From positions 1 through 61,068 of the forward strand of contig JAJYEE010000014.1 of assembly GCA_021790335.1 (NCBI GenBank): a DNA stretch of 61,068 nt, in the 5' to 3' direction. This DNA comes from Pseudomonadota bacterium. Lineage in GTDB: Bacteria; Pseudomonadota; Gammaproteobacteria; Acidiferrobacterales; UBA6901. Under the pieces are notes generated by a model. That model saw only the letters and a list, made by a program, of their open reading frames with translations, had not been told where the DNA came from and made no database searches. Shown in pieces: positions 16,417-25,994 of this stretch (its first letter is position 1; every line of letters begins with the position of its first letter). A program made the translations under genes and the position numbers.

Positions 16417-17544
16417 TCAGGGAGTCGCGACCATGTCGTGCAGGTTTATGGGACCCGTTGCCGACATGATCAAGGCATAACTTACCTTGTCGAAGACCCG
16501 GAAGACCATCAACAACCCTTCGCCTTCGTTCGGGGTGTGGTATGAAGCCTTGGTCACAGGATCGGTGCGCTTGCGGCCGTGACGCAGAATCCGCAGAACA
16601 TCGCCATCCTTCATGCCATCGTTGTGTCCCAGACTGATGACAACGACGGATAAGGGGCCGAAATCCTCGAGGTCGTTCGGCGCCGATATGATGCGTCCGC
16701 GCACCATATGTCCGGGGGGGTGCGGGAAATAGTAAGGCAACGGTGGCTGCCGTCTGGGCGTAGCCACTAGCCGGTCCAAGGGCAAGATTTCCTTCCGCAC
16801 GCGCGTGACTACGAGTACTGCCGGATCCCCCGGACGGAGCAGTTTGGCTCTTCCCAGATATACGGCTTGATAACCCAGCGTCTTTCCGCTGTCCGGATCC
16901 TTGAGCTGTTTGCCTTGCCGGTAAATCTGGTAGTAGCGGGCCGGATGCGGGCCCAATCCGCGGGCATAGAATTTGCTCGCGCTCCCGAGGACGACGTGGT
17001 TTTCGAAACCCCCGGTGATATAAGGCGCGTGTCGCAGCTGGTTGCGGCTCACCACCAGAGGACGGGTTAGAAATGGTCCGATGACGCCCGGGCTGATAGT
17101 CGGGATGGCTTGCTTGATAGGCTCGGAGCGCACTTGCGGCTCGAGCTTCACAACGGTGAGCGGAGCACCGCCTGTGGGCGGCGGGGGCGGTGCCGATGCG
17201 CTGGCCGGCGTCGGTGCGGCGGCTTCGGCTTGCGGCACAGGGGCGAGCGTTGTGGTGCGCAACAGCGTCAGCTGCGGTTTTCCGTGGACGTATGCGAAAA
17301 CAATGACATCCCCCGGGTAGATCAGATCGGGATTCTTGATTTGCGGATTAATCGTCCACACTTTGGCCCATTGCCAGGGATCCTTCAGAAACCGCGCGGA
17401 AATACCCCAGAGCGTGTCGCCGCGGACGACGTTATAACGCTGCGGGTGATCGGGCTTCAGCGCGACCGTGTCGGCGTACGCAGGCGCGGCTAAAGTCAGT
17501 AGCAGGCCGAGCACCGCTGCAAATGACGGGATTTTTCGAGCCAT
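16417..17544 (-). CDS. Secreted LysM-domain protein
   Basis: The 375-residue protein has a signal peptide (MARKIPSFAAVLGLLLTLAA, cleavage near AYA) and one LysM peptidoglycan-binding domain at about 36-88 (RYNVVRGDTLWGISARFLKD; LIYPGDVIVF). A Pro/Ala-rich linker follows at about 110-130, then a beta-rich C-terminal part typical of the LysM proteins coded between dprA and def in gammaproteobacteria. It probably acts in the envelope. The start at 17544 has AGGA upstream; an in-frame ATG at 17640 would precede the signal peptide. It is divergent from def (156 bases). Confidence 0.88.
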   Translation of the reverse strand: MARKIPSFAAVLGLLLTLAAPAYADTVALKPDHPQRYNVVRGDTLWGISARFLKDPWQWAKVWTINPQIKNPDLIYPGDVIVFAYVHGKPQLTLLRTTTLAPVPQAEAAAPTPASASAPPPPPTGGAPLTVVKLEPQVRSEPIKQAIPTISPGVIGPFLTRPLVVSRNQLRHAPYITGGFENHVVLGSASKFYARGLGPHPARYYQIYRQGKQLKDPDSGKTLGYQAVYLGRAKLLRPGDPAVLVVTRVRKEILPLDRLVATPRRQPPLPYYFPHPPGHMVRGRIISAPNDLEDFGPLSVVVISLGHNDGMKDGDVLRILRHGRKRTDPVTKASYHTPNEGEGLLMVFRVFDKVSYALIMSATGPINLHDMVATP

Positions 17545-17700
17545 GGAGGATATTCCTGGTGGTGTTTTGATCGAGTGTAGTCCATCGGGGAAGACGCGCC
17601 AACTCGGTATGGGAAAATTCCGCTTGTTATTCAGCACCATTCAATTCAATGATAAACTACCCTGGTAGCAACGAGAATGCCCGCAAGCCGGGCCCCCTCT

Positions 17701-18204
17701 ATGGCGATACTTAATATTCTGCGCTACCCGGATCCGCGACTGCGCCGCATCGCAGAACCTGTCACGGAAGTCGACGGGGCGGTACGCACGCTGATCGACA
17801 GCATGGCTGAAACCATGTACCGGGCACCGGGAATCGGTCTGGCGGCCATCCAGGTGGACGTCTGCCGGCGCGTCATCGTTGTCGACGTGTCCGAACACCG
17901 CGATGCACTGCAGGCATTTATCAACCCACGCATCGTGGAACAGGACGGGCTCCAGGTCATGGAGGAGGGCTGTCTGTCGGTACCGGGAATTTTTGAACCG
18001 GTGGAGCGCGCACGCCGCATCCTCGTTCGCGCCGTAGACCGGGACGGACGGGAATTCGAACGCGAAGCGGATGGGTTGCTGGCAGTCTGCATTGCGCACG
18101 AGATCGATCATCTGGATGGCATGGTTTTTGTCGATTACCTTTCACGGCTGAAACAGAACCGCATCCGCAGGAAGCTCGAAAAACAGGAAAAGCTGGCCAT
18201 GTAG
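17701..18204 (+). CDS. def: Peptide deformylase
   Basis: This metalloenzyme removes the formyl group from nascent N-terminal methionine. The 167-residue protein has all three motifs: GIGLAAIQ (44-51), EEGCLSVPG with ligand Cys91, and HEIDHLDG with His133, Glu134 and His137. The start [14 protein letters not shown] is canonical; the earlier ATG at 17677 was rejected. It is the first gene of the def-fmt-rsmB series. The ribosome binding site is weak. Confidence 0.95.
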   Translation: MAILNILRYPDPRLRRIAEPVTEVDGAVRTLIDSMAETMYRAPGIGLAAIQVDVCRRVIVVDVSEHRDALQAFINPRIVEQDGLQVMEEGCLSVPGIFEPVERARRILVRAVDRDGREFEREADGLLAVCIAHEIDHLDGMVFVDYLSRLKQNRIRRKLEKQEKLAM

Positions 18205-18277
18205 CTGATGGATGGCTCGACGGACGGTACTGCGGCCATCCGCTTTGTCCTCCCGAAAATGAAGGGGAATTCGGTCC

Positions 18278-19216
18278 GTGAATCTTGTATTTGCCGGAAC
18301 CCCGGAATTTGCCGTTCCATCGTTACGCACCCTGCACGCCGCCGGGCATCGCATCCTTGCTGTCTATACGCAGCCGGATCGTCCGGCCGGGCGCGGGCGC
18401 CGGGTTTCGGAAAGTCCGGTCAAACAATTCGCCATACACCACGGGCTGAGAGTCGCGCAGCCGCCGAATTTCAGATCCGAGGCGGTCGTCAACGAACTGC
18501 GTGCCCTGGCCCCTGATGCTTTGATAGTCGTCGCCTACGGACTTATCCTCCCTGCGGCGGTACTCGAGGTTCCGCGCTATGGCTGCCTCAACGTGCACGC
18601 ATCGCTGTTACCTCGCTGGCGCGGAGCGGCGCCCATACAGCGGGCAATCGAGGCTGGTGATGCCGAGACGGGCATCACCATCATGCAAATGGACGCAGGC
18701 CTCGATACCGGCGAGATCCTGGACAGCGCAGTGACCGCGATTTCCGAAACGGACACCAGCCAAGCCCTGCATGATCGCTTGGCGGAGCTCGGTGCAGAAA
18801 CCCTGGCTGCTACCGTGACGCGGCTGGCCGCTGGAGCTGCAACACGACACCCGCAGGACCCTGGCGGAGCAAGTTACGCCGCAAAACTCAGCAAGGAGGA
18901 GGCGCGCATCGACTGGCGACAGCCGGCGGAGGCACTGCACCGCAAGATCCGGGCATTCAATCCGTGGCCGGTGGCTCATACCATCTGGGGGACCCATGTG
19001 CTGCGTCTGTGGGGAGTGGGGCCCCTGGGCAGCCGCGCGGACACGGCAATGCCACCCGGGACAGTGGTTGCCGCAGACGCCGAGGGCTTGCGCGTACAGA
19101 CGGGCGGCGGGATTTTGCACATAACACGATTGCAGATCGAGGGCGGACGACCGCTCGATGCAGCCGGCTTCTTGCGCGGCCATGCACTCGCCGCAGGCAC
19201 GGTGCTGGATGGCTAG
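18278..19216 (+). CDS. fmt: Methionyl-tRNA formyltransferase
   Basis: The enzyme formylates initiator Met-tRNA using 10-formyl-tetrahydrofolate. The 312-residue protein has the Rossmann start VFAGTPEFAVPSLRTL, the catalytic set Asn105/His107/Asp143 in NVHASLLPRWRGAAPI and MQMDAGLDTGEIL, and a C-terminal tRNA-binding domain with RAFNPWP. It starts with GTG at 18278. It overlaps rsmB by 8 bases, so the two are translationally coupled. Confidence 0.95.
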   Translation: MNLVFAGTPEFAVPSLRTLHAAGHRILAVYTQPDRPAGRGRRVSESPVKQFAIHHGLRVAQPPNFRSEAVVNELRALAPDALIVVAYGLILPAAVLEVPRYGCLNVHASLLPRWRGAAPIQRAIEAGDAETGITIMQMDAGLDTGEILDSAVTAISETDTSQALHDRLAELGAETLAATVTRLAAGAATRHPQDPGGASYAAKLSKEEARIDWRQPAEALHRKIRAFNPWPVAHTIWGTHVLRLWGVGPLGSRADTAMPPGTVVAADAEGLRVQTGGGILHITRLQIEGGRPLDAAGFLRGHALAAGTVLDG

Positions 19217-20558
19217 GGTCGAAACGGGTATGCCTGCCATGGCAGGGGCCGCGCGCGCGACGGCTGCTGCGGCAGTGCACGAAGTCATGAACCGGGGGCA
19301 TTCGCTTGATGCGGTGCTGGACGATGCGCTTGCGCGGCTGGCGCCGGCGCGGCGCGAACGCAACGCGTTCATCCAGGAACTGACCTTTGGAACCGTACGC
19401 TGGGCGTTCCAGCTCACGCAGGTGTTGAGTCTGCTGCTGGAACGGCCGCTACATCGCAAGGACAAGGACGTAGAGGCGTTGCTGCTGGTAGGGCTTTATC
19501 AGCTGATTCATCTGCGGACACCGCCGCATGCGGCTGTAGCAGAGACGGTCGCCGCCACCACGCGCCTTCAAAAACCCTGGGCGCGTGGCCTGATCAACGC
19601 CGTGTTGCGCCAGTTTCTTCGCTCCGAGGCTGCACTGCGGGCAAGAATCGAAAACGATCCGGACCTTGCTTTCAGCCATCCACCGCAATATTTGCGGCGC
19701 TTGCAGCAGGCGTGGCCACAGCGGTGGCAGGAAATCTGCACACACAATAACGCACGACCGCCGCTGACGCTGCGCGTGAATTGCTTGCGTAACACACGCA
19801 GCGACTATCTCGCCGACCTTGCCCGGCACGAGATTGCGGCACATGCCGTAGTGCAGCTCGATTGTGGCATAGCTCTCGAGCGCACGCTGCCGGTGGCACT
19901 GCTGCCGGGGTTCGCCCAGGGACGGGTGTCGGTTCAGGATGGGGCAGCGCAGCTCGCAGCGGTCCTTCTCGATGCGCAGGCCGGCGAACAGGTGCTCGAC
20001 GCATGCGCGGCTCCTGGCGGCAAGGCTGCCCACATTTTGGAACGAACACCGGCGGTCCGTCTTACGGCAGTCGATATCAATGAGAAGCGGCTTGACCGTC
20101 TGCACGAGAACTTGCGCCGTCTAGGCCTCAGGGCCCGCGTCCTGGTCGGGGACGCGGCGCAGCCGGCCAGCTGGTGGGACGGGCTTGCGTACGACCGGAT
20201 CCTCCTTGATGCGCCGTGCTCCGGCGCCGGTGTCATTCGAAGACATCCGGACATCAAGCTGCATCGTACCGAGGCGGACATGGCCAAGCTGCGCGGGCTT
20301 CAGGCCCGGTTGCTCGATGGACTGTGGCCCTTGCTGCGTCCTGGGGGTAAGCTGTTGTACGTCACGTGCTCCATATTTCCGGACGAAAATGGCGATCAGA
20401 TCACGGCTTTCATGGCGCGCACGGGCGACGCGGCCGTGGCGTCCCTGTCACTTCCCTGTGGCCAGCCGGACAAGACAGGCTGGCAGATCCTGCCCGGGGA
20501 ATGCGACATGGACGGGTTTTATTTCTCCTGCTTGCAGAAAAACCGGAGCGGGGTCTGA
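19209..20558 (+). CDS. rsmB: 16S rRNA m5C967 methyltransferase RsmB
   Basis: AdoMet-dependent methylation of C967 in 16S rRNA. The 449-residue protein has an N-terminal NusB-like domain (about 15-150) and a C-terminal Rossmann methyltransferase: CAAPGGKAAHILE (motif I), LLDAPCSGAGVIRRHPDIK (motif IV, Cys) and LLYVTCSIFPDENGDQI (motif VI, catalytic Cys). The start at ATG 19209 overlaps the fmt stop by ATGGCTAG. A slightly later ATG (19230) is an alternative. Confidence 0.94.
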   Translation: MARVETGMPAMAGAARATAAAAVHEVMNRGHSLDAVLDDALARLAPARRERNAFIQELTFGTVRWAFQLTQVLSLLLERPLHRKDKDVEALLLVGLYQLIHLRTPPHAAVAETVAATTRLQKPWARGLINAVLRQFLRSEAALRARIENDPDLAFSHPPQYLRRLQQAWPQRWQEICTHNNARPPLTLRVNCLRNTRSDYLADLARHEIAAHAVVQLDCGIALERTLPVALLPGFAQGRVSVQDGAAQLAAVLLDAQAGEQVLDACAAPGGKAAHILERTPAVRLTAVDINEKRLDRLHENLRRLGLRARVLVGDAAQPASWWDGLAYDRILLDAPCSGAGVIRRHPDIKLHRTEADMAKLRGLQARLLDGLWPLLRPGGKLLYVTCSIFPDENGDQITAFMARTGDAAVASLSLPCGQPDKTGWQILPGECDMDGFYFSCLQKNRSGV

Positions 20559-20561
20559 CCT

Positions 20562-21134
20562 ATGAATCGCTGCAGACTACAGGCCATTGCCACCGTTTTT
20601 CTGCTGTTCGCAGCCAGTTGCGGTGCGACAGCGGCCGATTTCAACGTGCGTGGCGTACAGACACAGCTCGGGTCGCGGGCCTTGGGTCTCAGCGCCCGGC
20701 TCAAACTCAATCTGAGTACAAAAGCGGAGGAGGCCCTGGACAAGGGCATCCCTCTCAACGTGGTCATCAATGTCGACCTGCTCCGGCACAGGCGCATCCT
20801 GTGGGACCAGTCGATTGCAAGCTGGAGTCTGCGCCGAAGCCTGCGTTTTCACGCTCTCTCCCGCGAGTACCTGGTCAGCGGCGCCGGTGTTGCTGCCGAC
20901 GGCTACGGCAACTTCTCGTCGTTGCAGGATGCGCTGGCCTACCTGGGTAACATCAATGCCTTGCGTCTGCCTCTCGGGGGACATAAGCCGATACCGGCCG
21001 CGGGTGATTATCGCTTGCGGCTGCGCGTCTACCTCGACATCGGGGCACTTCCTTCGCCATTACAGCCTTTGGCGTACGCCTCTCCCGCCTGGCACCTGAG
21101 CAGCGGCTGGACCACATGGTCGGTAGAACCTTAA
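20562..21134 (+). CDS. DUF4390 exported protein
   Basis: The 190-residue protein has a signal peptide (MNRCRLQAIATVFLLFAASC, cleavage after ATA) and one DUF4390 domain (SARLKLNLSTKAEEALDKGI; DGYGNFSSLQDALAYLG). The family regularly occupies the space between rsmB and the ntrY-type sensor kinase, as here. The role is unknown, possibly a periplasmic partner of the kinase. It starts 3 bases after rsmB and overlaps the kinase gene by 19 bases. Confidence 0.82.
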   Translation: MNRCRLQAIATVFLLFAASCGATAADFNVRGVQTQLGSRALGLSARLKLNLSTKAEEALDKGIPLNVVINVDLLRHRRILWDQSIASWSLRRSLRFHALSREYLVSGAGVAADGYGNFSSLQDALAYLGNINALRLPLGGHKPIPAAGDYRLRLRVYLDIGALPSPLQPLAYASPAWHLSSGWTTWSVEP

Positions 21135-23335
21135 GCCGCTACGCTACCGGGGTGGCACCTCTGGCGGTGTTGTCTGTGCTGCTGGTGGTGGCACTCGCAA
21201 TGATGGGTGCGGCCACGCAGAATTCGGCGATTTTCGGTCATCTTTATTCCCTCCTGCTGGTCGTTAACGTCATCGGAATCGTGGTATTGCTTGCGCTCAT
21301 TCTGTTCAACCTGCGGCGCCTCTTCGTGCAAATGCGCGCTGGTGTCATGGGATCGCGGCTCACTCTGAGGCTTCTGGGTTTTTTTGTCGTCCTGGCGGTC
21401 GTTCCGGTTTCGGTCGTGTATTTTTTTTCCGTTGAGGCATTTAGCAGGGGCATCGACAACTGGTTCCACGTAAAGATCGAACGCGCGCTCAATGACGCAC
21501 TCGCGCTCGGACGGGCGTCGCTTGACATGCGTGAGCACGACTTGGCACGCAAGTCGCAGGACATGGCTCTGCAGCTGGCACGCGTACCCGATTCGGGGCT
21601 TGCACCACTTCTCAGGGAACTGCGGGCACGGGATCAGGTTTCCGACATCGTCTTGTACAGCCCGCGTGGAAGAATCATTGCTTCCGGCACTGCCTCCAAG
21701 GGGGCGACCTCGGGTTCGGCAGCAGTACCCAAGGCGGGGTTGATTGAAGAGGTTCTACAGGGCAAGACGGTTGCCGACCTGGTTCCACTACCGCACGGCC
21801 GGTTGCGGTTGCGCGTGCTGGTACCGGTCTACCCGAGGAACGGGCACAGCAGCGTGCGGATACTGCAGGTACTGCAGCATGTTCCATACCGCTACAGCAG
21901 GCTTGGCGCAAGCGTACAGAGCGCTTTTGCCCAGTATGAGAAGCTGACCTATCTGCGCGGCCCGCTCAAATTCGGCATGCTGCTCACGCTGACCCTGGTC
22001 GCACTTCTTACGTTGCTTATTGCCACCTGGGCTGCCCTGTTTTCGGCACGACGGCTTGCCACCCCGCTGCGCGATCTGGCAGACGGGACCCGGGCGGTCG
22101 CCCAGGGCAACTACAGCAAGCGTTTGCCGGTCACAGCGAACGACGAACTCGGCGTTCTGGTAAGTTCGTTCAACGAAATGACCCTCAGAATCCGGCACGC
22201 CCGAAATCAGATCAGGCGCAGTCAGCGCGAGGCTGAGGTCGAGCGCACCTATCTGGAGACGGTGCTGACCCATCTTTCTTCTGGCGTGCTGTCGTTCGAC
22301 GCGCGCCAACGACTGCGCACACACAACACCAGTGCCGCCCAGATACTTGGCGCAGATCTGAAGGTGGGTGCGGGAAAGACGCTGCGGTGGCTCGCGGGCA
22401 AACAGCCGCAGCTCGAGCCGTTCTTTCAAACGGTGGAGCGTGCCGCCCGGAATGGGCGCGCCGAGTGGCATGACCAGGTGGCCCTGCCGGGTTTCTCGGG
22501 TCAGCGCATTCTGATTGTTCGCGGCACCATGCTCCCCGGCATAGATAGCCGCCGAGGCGGCCACGTGGTGGTATTTGACGACATCACTACTTTAATACAG
22601 GCACAACGCGATGCCGCGTGGGCCGAGGTGGCACGCAGGCTGGCCCACGAAATCAAAAATCCGCTGACGCCGATTCAGCTTGCGGCCGAGCGAATCAGGC
22701 ATAAGTGCATGGACAGGCTGACAGCGGCTCCGCGCGAGACACTCGACCGCGCCACGCGCATCATCGTGCAGCAGGTAGAGGCCATGAAAACCATGGTGAA
22801 CGCGTTTGCCGATTATGCGCGGCCCGTACAGATTTTGCCGCAGTCGACGGATCTGAATGTGCTGGTGCGCGATGTAACGGAGCTGTATCTGGGCCGGCCG
22901 GACACGGTTCGGATTGATCTCGATCTGGATGCAGCTCTGCCGCCAGCTCACGCCGATCCTGACGGCTTGCGTCAGGTGCTGCACAACCTGCTGCTTAACG
23001 CACACGAAGCGCTGGCAGCCACGCCGCACCCAAAGATCGTCATTTGCACCCGCCGCGTACTCCGGGACGGGCAGCTTTTCATCGAGATGCGGATTTCAGA
23101 CAACGGGCCGGGATTCGCGCACTCGGTCAGGGACCGGCTGTTTGAGCCCTATGTGACCACCAAGGGGAAAGGCACCGGGCTCGGGCTTGCGATCGTCAAG
23201 AAGATCGTGGAGGAGCACGGGGGCATGATTGCGGCGGAGAACCTGGATGGGTCGGGCAGTTGTCTGGTCGTCTTGCTTCCGGTAGGCGCTCTGGCACCGG
23301 CGCCTGCCAACGCCCGAAGGGAGAGGACGGCATGA
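21116..23335 (+). CDS. ntrY: Membrane sensor histidine kinase NtrY
   Basis: This 739-residue sensor kinase is the likely partner of NtrX. There are three N-terminal membrane segments (about 10-32, 42-66, 82-104), an extracytoplasmic loop of roughly 180 residues, a fourth segment (about 285-310), HAMP (about 312-365), a PAS-like region, then the dimerisation box RLAHEIKNPLTPIQLAAERI with His511, and the ATPase domain with N box (LHNLLLNAHEAL), ISDNGPGF and TTKGKGTGLGLAIVKKI. It is intact in every motif. It overlaps ntrX by ATGA. The signal is unknown; in other bacteria NtrYX answers to nitrogen or redox conditions. Confidence 0.93.
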   Translation: MVGRTLSRYATGVAPLAVLSVLLVVALAMMGAATQNSAIFGHLYSLLLVVNVIGIVVLLALILFNLRRLFVQMRAGVMGSRLTLRLLGFFVVLAVVPVSVVYFFSVEAFSRGIDNWFHVKIERALNDALALGRASLDMREHDLARKSQDMALQLARVPDSGLAPLLRELRARDQVSDIVLYSPRGRIIASGTASKGATSGSAAVPKAGLIEEVLQGKTVADLVPLPHGRLRLRVLVPVYPRNGHSSVRILQVLQHVPYRYSRLGASVQSAFAQYEKLTYLRGPLKFGMLLTLTLVALLTLLIATWAALFSARRLATPLRDLADGTRAVAQGNYSKRLPVTANDELGVLVSSFNEMTLRIRHARNQIRRSQREAEVERTYLETVLTHLSSGVLSFDARQRLRTHNTSAAQILGADLKVGAGKTLRWLAGKQPQLEPFFQTVERAARNGRAEWHDQVALPGFSGQRILIVRGTMLPGIDSRRGGHVVVFDDITTLIQAQRDAAWAEVARRLAHEIKNPLTPIQLAAERIRHKCMDRLTAAPRETLDRATRIIVQQVEAMKTMVNAFADYARPVQILPQSTDLNVLVRDVTELYLGRPDTVRIDLDLDAALPPAHADPDGLRQVLHNLLLNAHEALAATPHPKIVICTRRVLRDGQLFIEMRISDNGPGFAHSVRDRLFEPYVTTKGKGTGLGLAIVKKIVEEHGGMIAAENLDGSGSCLVVLLPVGALAPAPANARRERTA

Positions 23336-24696
23336 GGCGTGGTTGCGTGCTTGTGGTCGACGATGAACCCGAGATCCGGCACCTGGTTCAGGAAATCCTG
23401 GAGGACGAGAACTATCAGGCGGTGGCGGTGGCGAGCGCCGGCGCAGCACGCACGGCATTCCGAAAACACCGGCCGGACCTGGTGCTTCTGGATATCTGGA
23501 TGCCAGACTGCGATGGCATAACGTTGCTGAAAGAGTGGATGGAGGGGGGTGCCGCGGTGCCGCCGGTGGTCATGATTTCCGGCCACGGTACCATTGAGAC
23601 TGCGGTGGAGGCAATTCGCATCGGGGCGAGCGACTTCATCGAGAAACCGCTGTCTACCGCCAGGCTGCTGGGTGTCGTGGAGCAGGCGCTGCGGCGCGCG
23701 CGTCCGGGTCACGGCGACCGGCCTGCGGGCATTCGGGCACGTCCGGTCATCATCGGCAGGAGCGCAGAGATGACGCGCCTGCGGGCGGATGTAGAACACG
23801 CGGCGGCGCTCGACGTGCCGGTACTGATCTCGGGGGAACGGGGCAGCGGCCGGAATCTCGTGGCCCGGGCGGTTCATGCCCAAGGGGTGCGCCGGGCCGG
23901 GCCAGTCATCCGCCTCAACCTTGCAGCAATGGAAAGCGACAGGCTGGTAGCACGCCTGTTTGGCATGGAGCACGATGGACAGACCGTGCCTGGCTGCCTG
24001 GAACAAGCGCGCGATGGGAGCCTGGTACTCGAGGAGGTCTCCGCCATGGACGAAATGGCTCAGGAGATGTTGCAGGGCGCGTTGGAGCGCAGCTGGTTCC
24101 GACGCGTTGGCGGAGTAAAACCGGTGCCAATCGAATGCCGGGTCATGGCCGCTAGCGACCGTGATCTGGAAGCAGAAGTCGCGGCCGGACGTTTTGACGA
24201 AGATCTTTTGAGCCGATTGAGTCTGCTGTCCCTGTACGTGCCGGCATTGCGCGAACATCGTCAGGACGTTCCGGACCTGATCGATTACTTTCAGCGGCGC
24301 ACGGTAGAGGCGGAGCGGCTCGGCTATCGCAGATTTTCGACGGCGGCGCTCAACGTTTTGCGCAATTATGCGTGGCCAGGCAACGTCGCCGAACTCAAGT
24401 CACTGGTTTTGCGGCTGTTGTTTTTGAAGAAGCGCGGCGATATCTGTGAGGCGGAGATTCGCGATGCCTTGCAGCGGCAGAGGCGCCACGCACCGGATGC
24501 ACTACCGGAGTCGTTTTATAACATGCCCCTACGGGAGGCACGCGACCGCTTCGAGCGCGCCTATCTTCTGTATCACTTAGAGCGAACCGAGGGAAACATC
24601 GGTGAACTTGCACAGATCGCGGAATTGGAGCGTACACACCTATACCGCAAGCTGAAGGGGCTCGGCATCGGTCTGCGTCGCGAAAAGGACAAGTGA
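23332..24696 (+). CDS. ntrX: NtrX-type response regulator with degenerate AAA+ domain
   Basis: The 454-residue protein has a receiver domain (about 1-118, phospho-acceptor Asp54, Lys105), an AAA+ domain (about 139-370) and a Fis-like C-terminal helix-turn-helix (NIGELAQIAELERTHLYRKL). Walker A is GERGSGRN (168-175) and Walker B has become LVLEEV (231-236). The GAFTGA loop needed to contact sigma-54 is missing; the matching place reads LFGMEHDGQTVPG. It therefore probably binds DNA and regulates without opening sigma-54 promoters. The start at 23332 overlaps the ntrY stop. A good match to NtrX otherwise. Confidence 0.9.
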   Translation: MRRGCVLVVDDEPEIRHLVQEILEDENYQAVAVASAGAARTAFRKHRPDLVLLDIWMPDCDGITLLKEWMEGGAAVPPVVMISGHGTIETAVEAIRIGASDFIEKPLSTARLLGVVEQALRRARPGHGDRPAGIRARPVIIGRSAEMTRLRADVEHAAALDVPVLISGERGSGRNLVARAVHAQGVRRAGPVIRLNLAAMESDRLVARLFGMEHDGQTVPGCLEQARDGSLVLEEVSAMDEMAQEMLQGALERSWFRRVGGVKPVPIECRVMAASDRDLEAEVAAGRFDEDLLSRLSLLSLYVPALREHRQDVPDLIDYFQRRTVEAERLGYRRFSTAALNVLRNYAWPGNVAELKSLVLRLLFLKKRGDICEAEIRDALQRQRRHAPDALPESFYNMPLREARDRFERAYLLYHLERTEGNIGELAQIAELERTHLYRKLKGLGIGLRREKDK

Positions 24697-24720
24697 TGGC
24701 GGCCGCCCACGGAGGCCAAA

Positions 24721-25032
24721 ATGGCGTTGATCGACAGCCTTGAGGCCATGCTTTCCCGCGGTCAGGACAGCGCCTTGCTGCGCTTCGGGCTGGGTTCCGA
24801 GTACCTGAAGCTGGAACAGTACGACCGCGCGGCCGTGCATCTGCGCGGCGCGTTGGAATTTGATGTCCAATACTCGGCTGCGTGGAAACTGCTTGGACAG
24901 GCATTGACTGCAGCGGGTCGGCGGGATGAGGCGTTGAGGGCCTACCAGGACGGTATCAAGCACGCCGAGAAGAAGGGTGACCTCCAGGCCGCGAAGGAAA
25001 TGCGGGTGTTTCTCAAGCGGCTTACGAAATGA
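24721..25032 (+). CDS. Small tetratricopeptide protein
   Basis: The 103-residue soluble protein consists of about two and a half TPR units: LRFGLGSEYLKLEQYDRAAV, AAWKLLGQALTAAGRRDEAL and AYQDGIKHAEKKGDLQAAKE. TPRs bind partner proteins. The start at 24721 has GGAGG 6 bases upstream. It follows ntrX by 24 bases in the same direction and may belong to that operon. It resembles the small TPR proteins found after ntrX in other gammaproteobacteria. Function unknown. Confidence 0.8.
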   Translation: MALIDSLEAMLSRGQDSALLRFGLGSEYLKLEQYDRAAVHLRGALEFDVQYSAAWKLLGQALTAAGRRDEALRAYQDGIKHAEKKGDLQAAKEMRVFLKRLTK

Positions 25033-25070
25033 CTGCAATCCACACCGGCTGACGCACCTTTTCGGGAAGG

Positions 25071-25994
25071 TCAGTAGAGTTGCGGCGAGCCAGGCGGTCG
25101 CGTCTTGAATCGCCTATGGACCCAGAAGTACTGCTCGGGCATCTCACGCACGCCGGCTTCGATCTCTTGATTCATGCGCCGCGCATCGGCGGTTTCATCG
25201 CCACTTGGGAAGTTGTCCAGCGGCGGCCTGAAAATGACCTCGTATCCGCGTCCGTAGGGAAGCTGGCGGGTAAAACAGGGAAGCACAATGGCACCGGTAA
25301 TGGCCGCTAGCCGGCCCAGCGACGTCAGAGTCGCCGCAGGCACGCCGAAAAATGGCGCGAACACCGCGCCGTAGCTGCCCTGGTCTTGGTCGGGCAAGTA
25401 GTAGAACGCCAGTCCGCGCCTGATGCTTCGGATCGCGGGTCGCAGCCCTTCCATCCGCTCAATCAGCACACCGCCGAAGCGTCTGCGTCTCTGCGAAATC
25501 AGGTAATCGAGCAGCGTGTTTTTAGGCCGCTTGTAAAGGCTGGCAAACCGGGAATGCCGGCTGCTGGCCAGGTAGACACCGCCAATCTCCAGGCCGACAA
25601 AGTGCGGAGCCAGCAGAATGATGCGGCGCCCCGCGCTCATCGCGTCATCCAAATAATGGCAGTTTCGGCAGCGCACCAGTCGATTCATACGGCGGACCGA
25701 ACCCCACCACGCGATGGGCACGGTCAGCGACGCGCGCATAAATTCGCGGAAATGATGCCGGGCAATGGCGTTGCGGGTACGGTTGTCGAGCTCCGGGAAA
25801 CACAGCCGCAGGTTGACCTGCGTGATGTGACGCCGTTCCGCGTGCAGCAAGTAGAAGAGTTCCCCGATTGCCCCGCCCAACGCCCAGACAAGCGGCAAAG
25901 GAAGAAGCGCAACCGTCCGCAGAAACGCGTAACCCGCCCAGCTCGGCCAATAGCGTGGACTGGCAAACGAGAGCTTGCCGGGCGGCTCAGTCAT
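25071..25994 (-). CDS. Lipid A acyltransferase-like protein (third of three)
   Basis: This inner-membrane acyltransferase belongs to the LpxL/LpxM (HtrB/MsbB) family, which adds secondary acyl chains to lipid A or related lipids. The 307-residue protein has the hydrophobic N-terminal segment (about 20-45), the catalytic HX4E motif H131-E136 in APHFVGLEIG, and the YYLPDQDQG motif that is usual in LpxL. The start ATG at 25994 overlaps the stop of the upstream paralogue by 8 bases. It is the last gene of a three-paralogue operon. Substrate chain length cannot be read from sequence. Confidence 0.85.
   Translation of the reverse strand: MTEPPGKLSFASPRYWPSWAGYAFLRTVALLPLPLVWALGGAIGELFYLLHAERRHITQVNLRLCFPELDNRTRNAIARHHFREFMRASLTVPIAWWGSVRRMNRLVRCRNCHYLDDAMSAGRRIILLAPHFVGLEIGGVYLASSRHSRFASLYKRPKNTLLDYLISQRRRRFGGVLIERMEGLRPAIRSIRRGLAFYYLPDQDQGSYGAVFAPFFGVPAATLTSLGRLAAITGAIVLPCFTRQLPYGRGYEVIFRPPLDNFPSGDETADARRMNQEIEAGVREMPEQYFWVHRRFKTRPPGSPQLY

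Noticed and set aside
23149-24258. A 369-codon open frame antisense to ntrY and ntrX
   Set aside because: Same reason: it overlaps conserved coding DNA and has no family resemblance.
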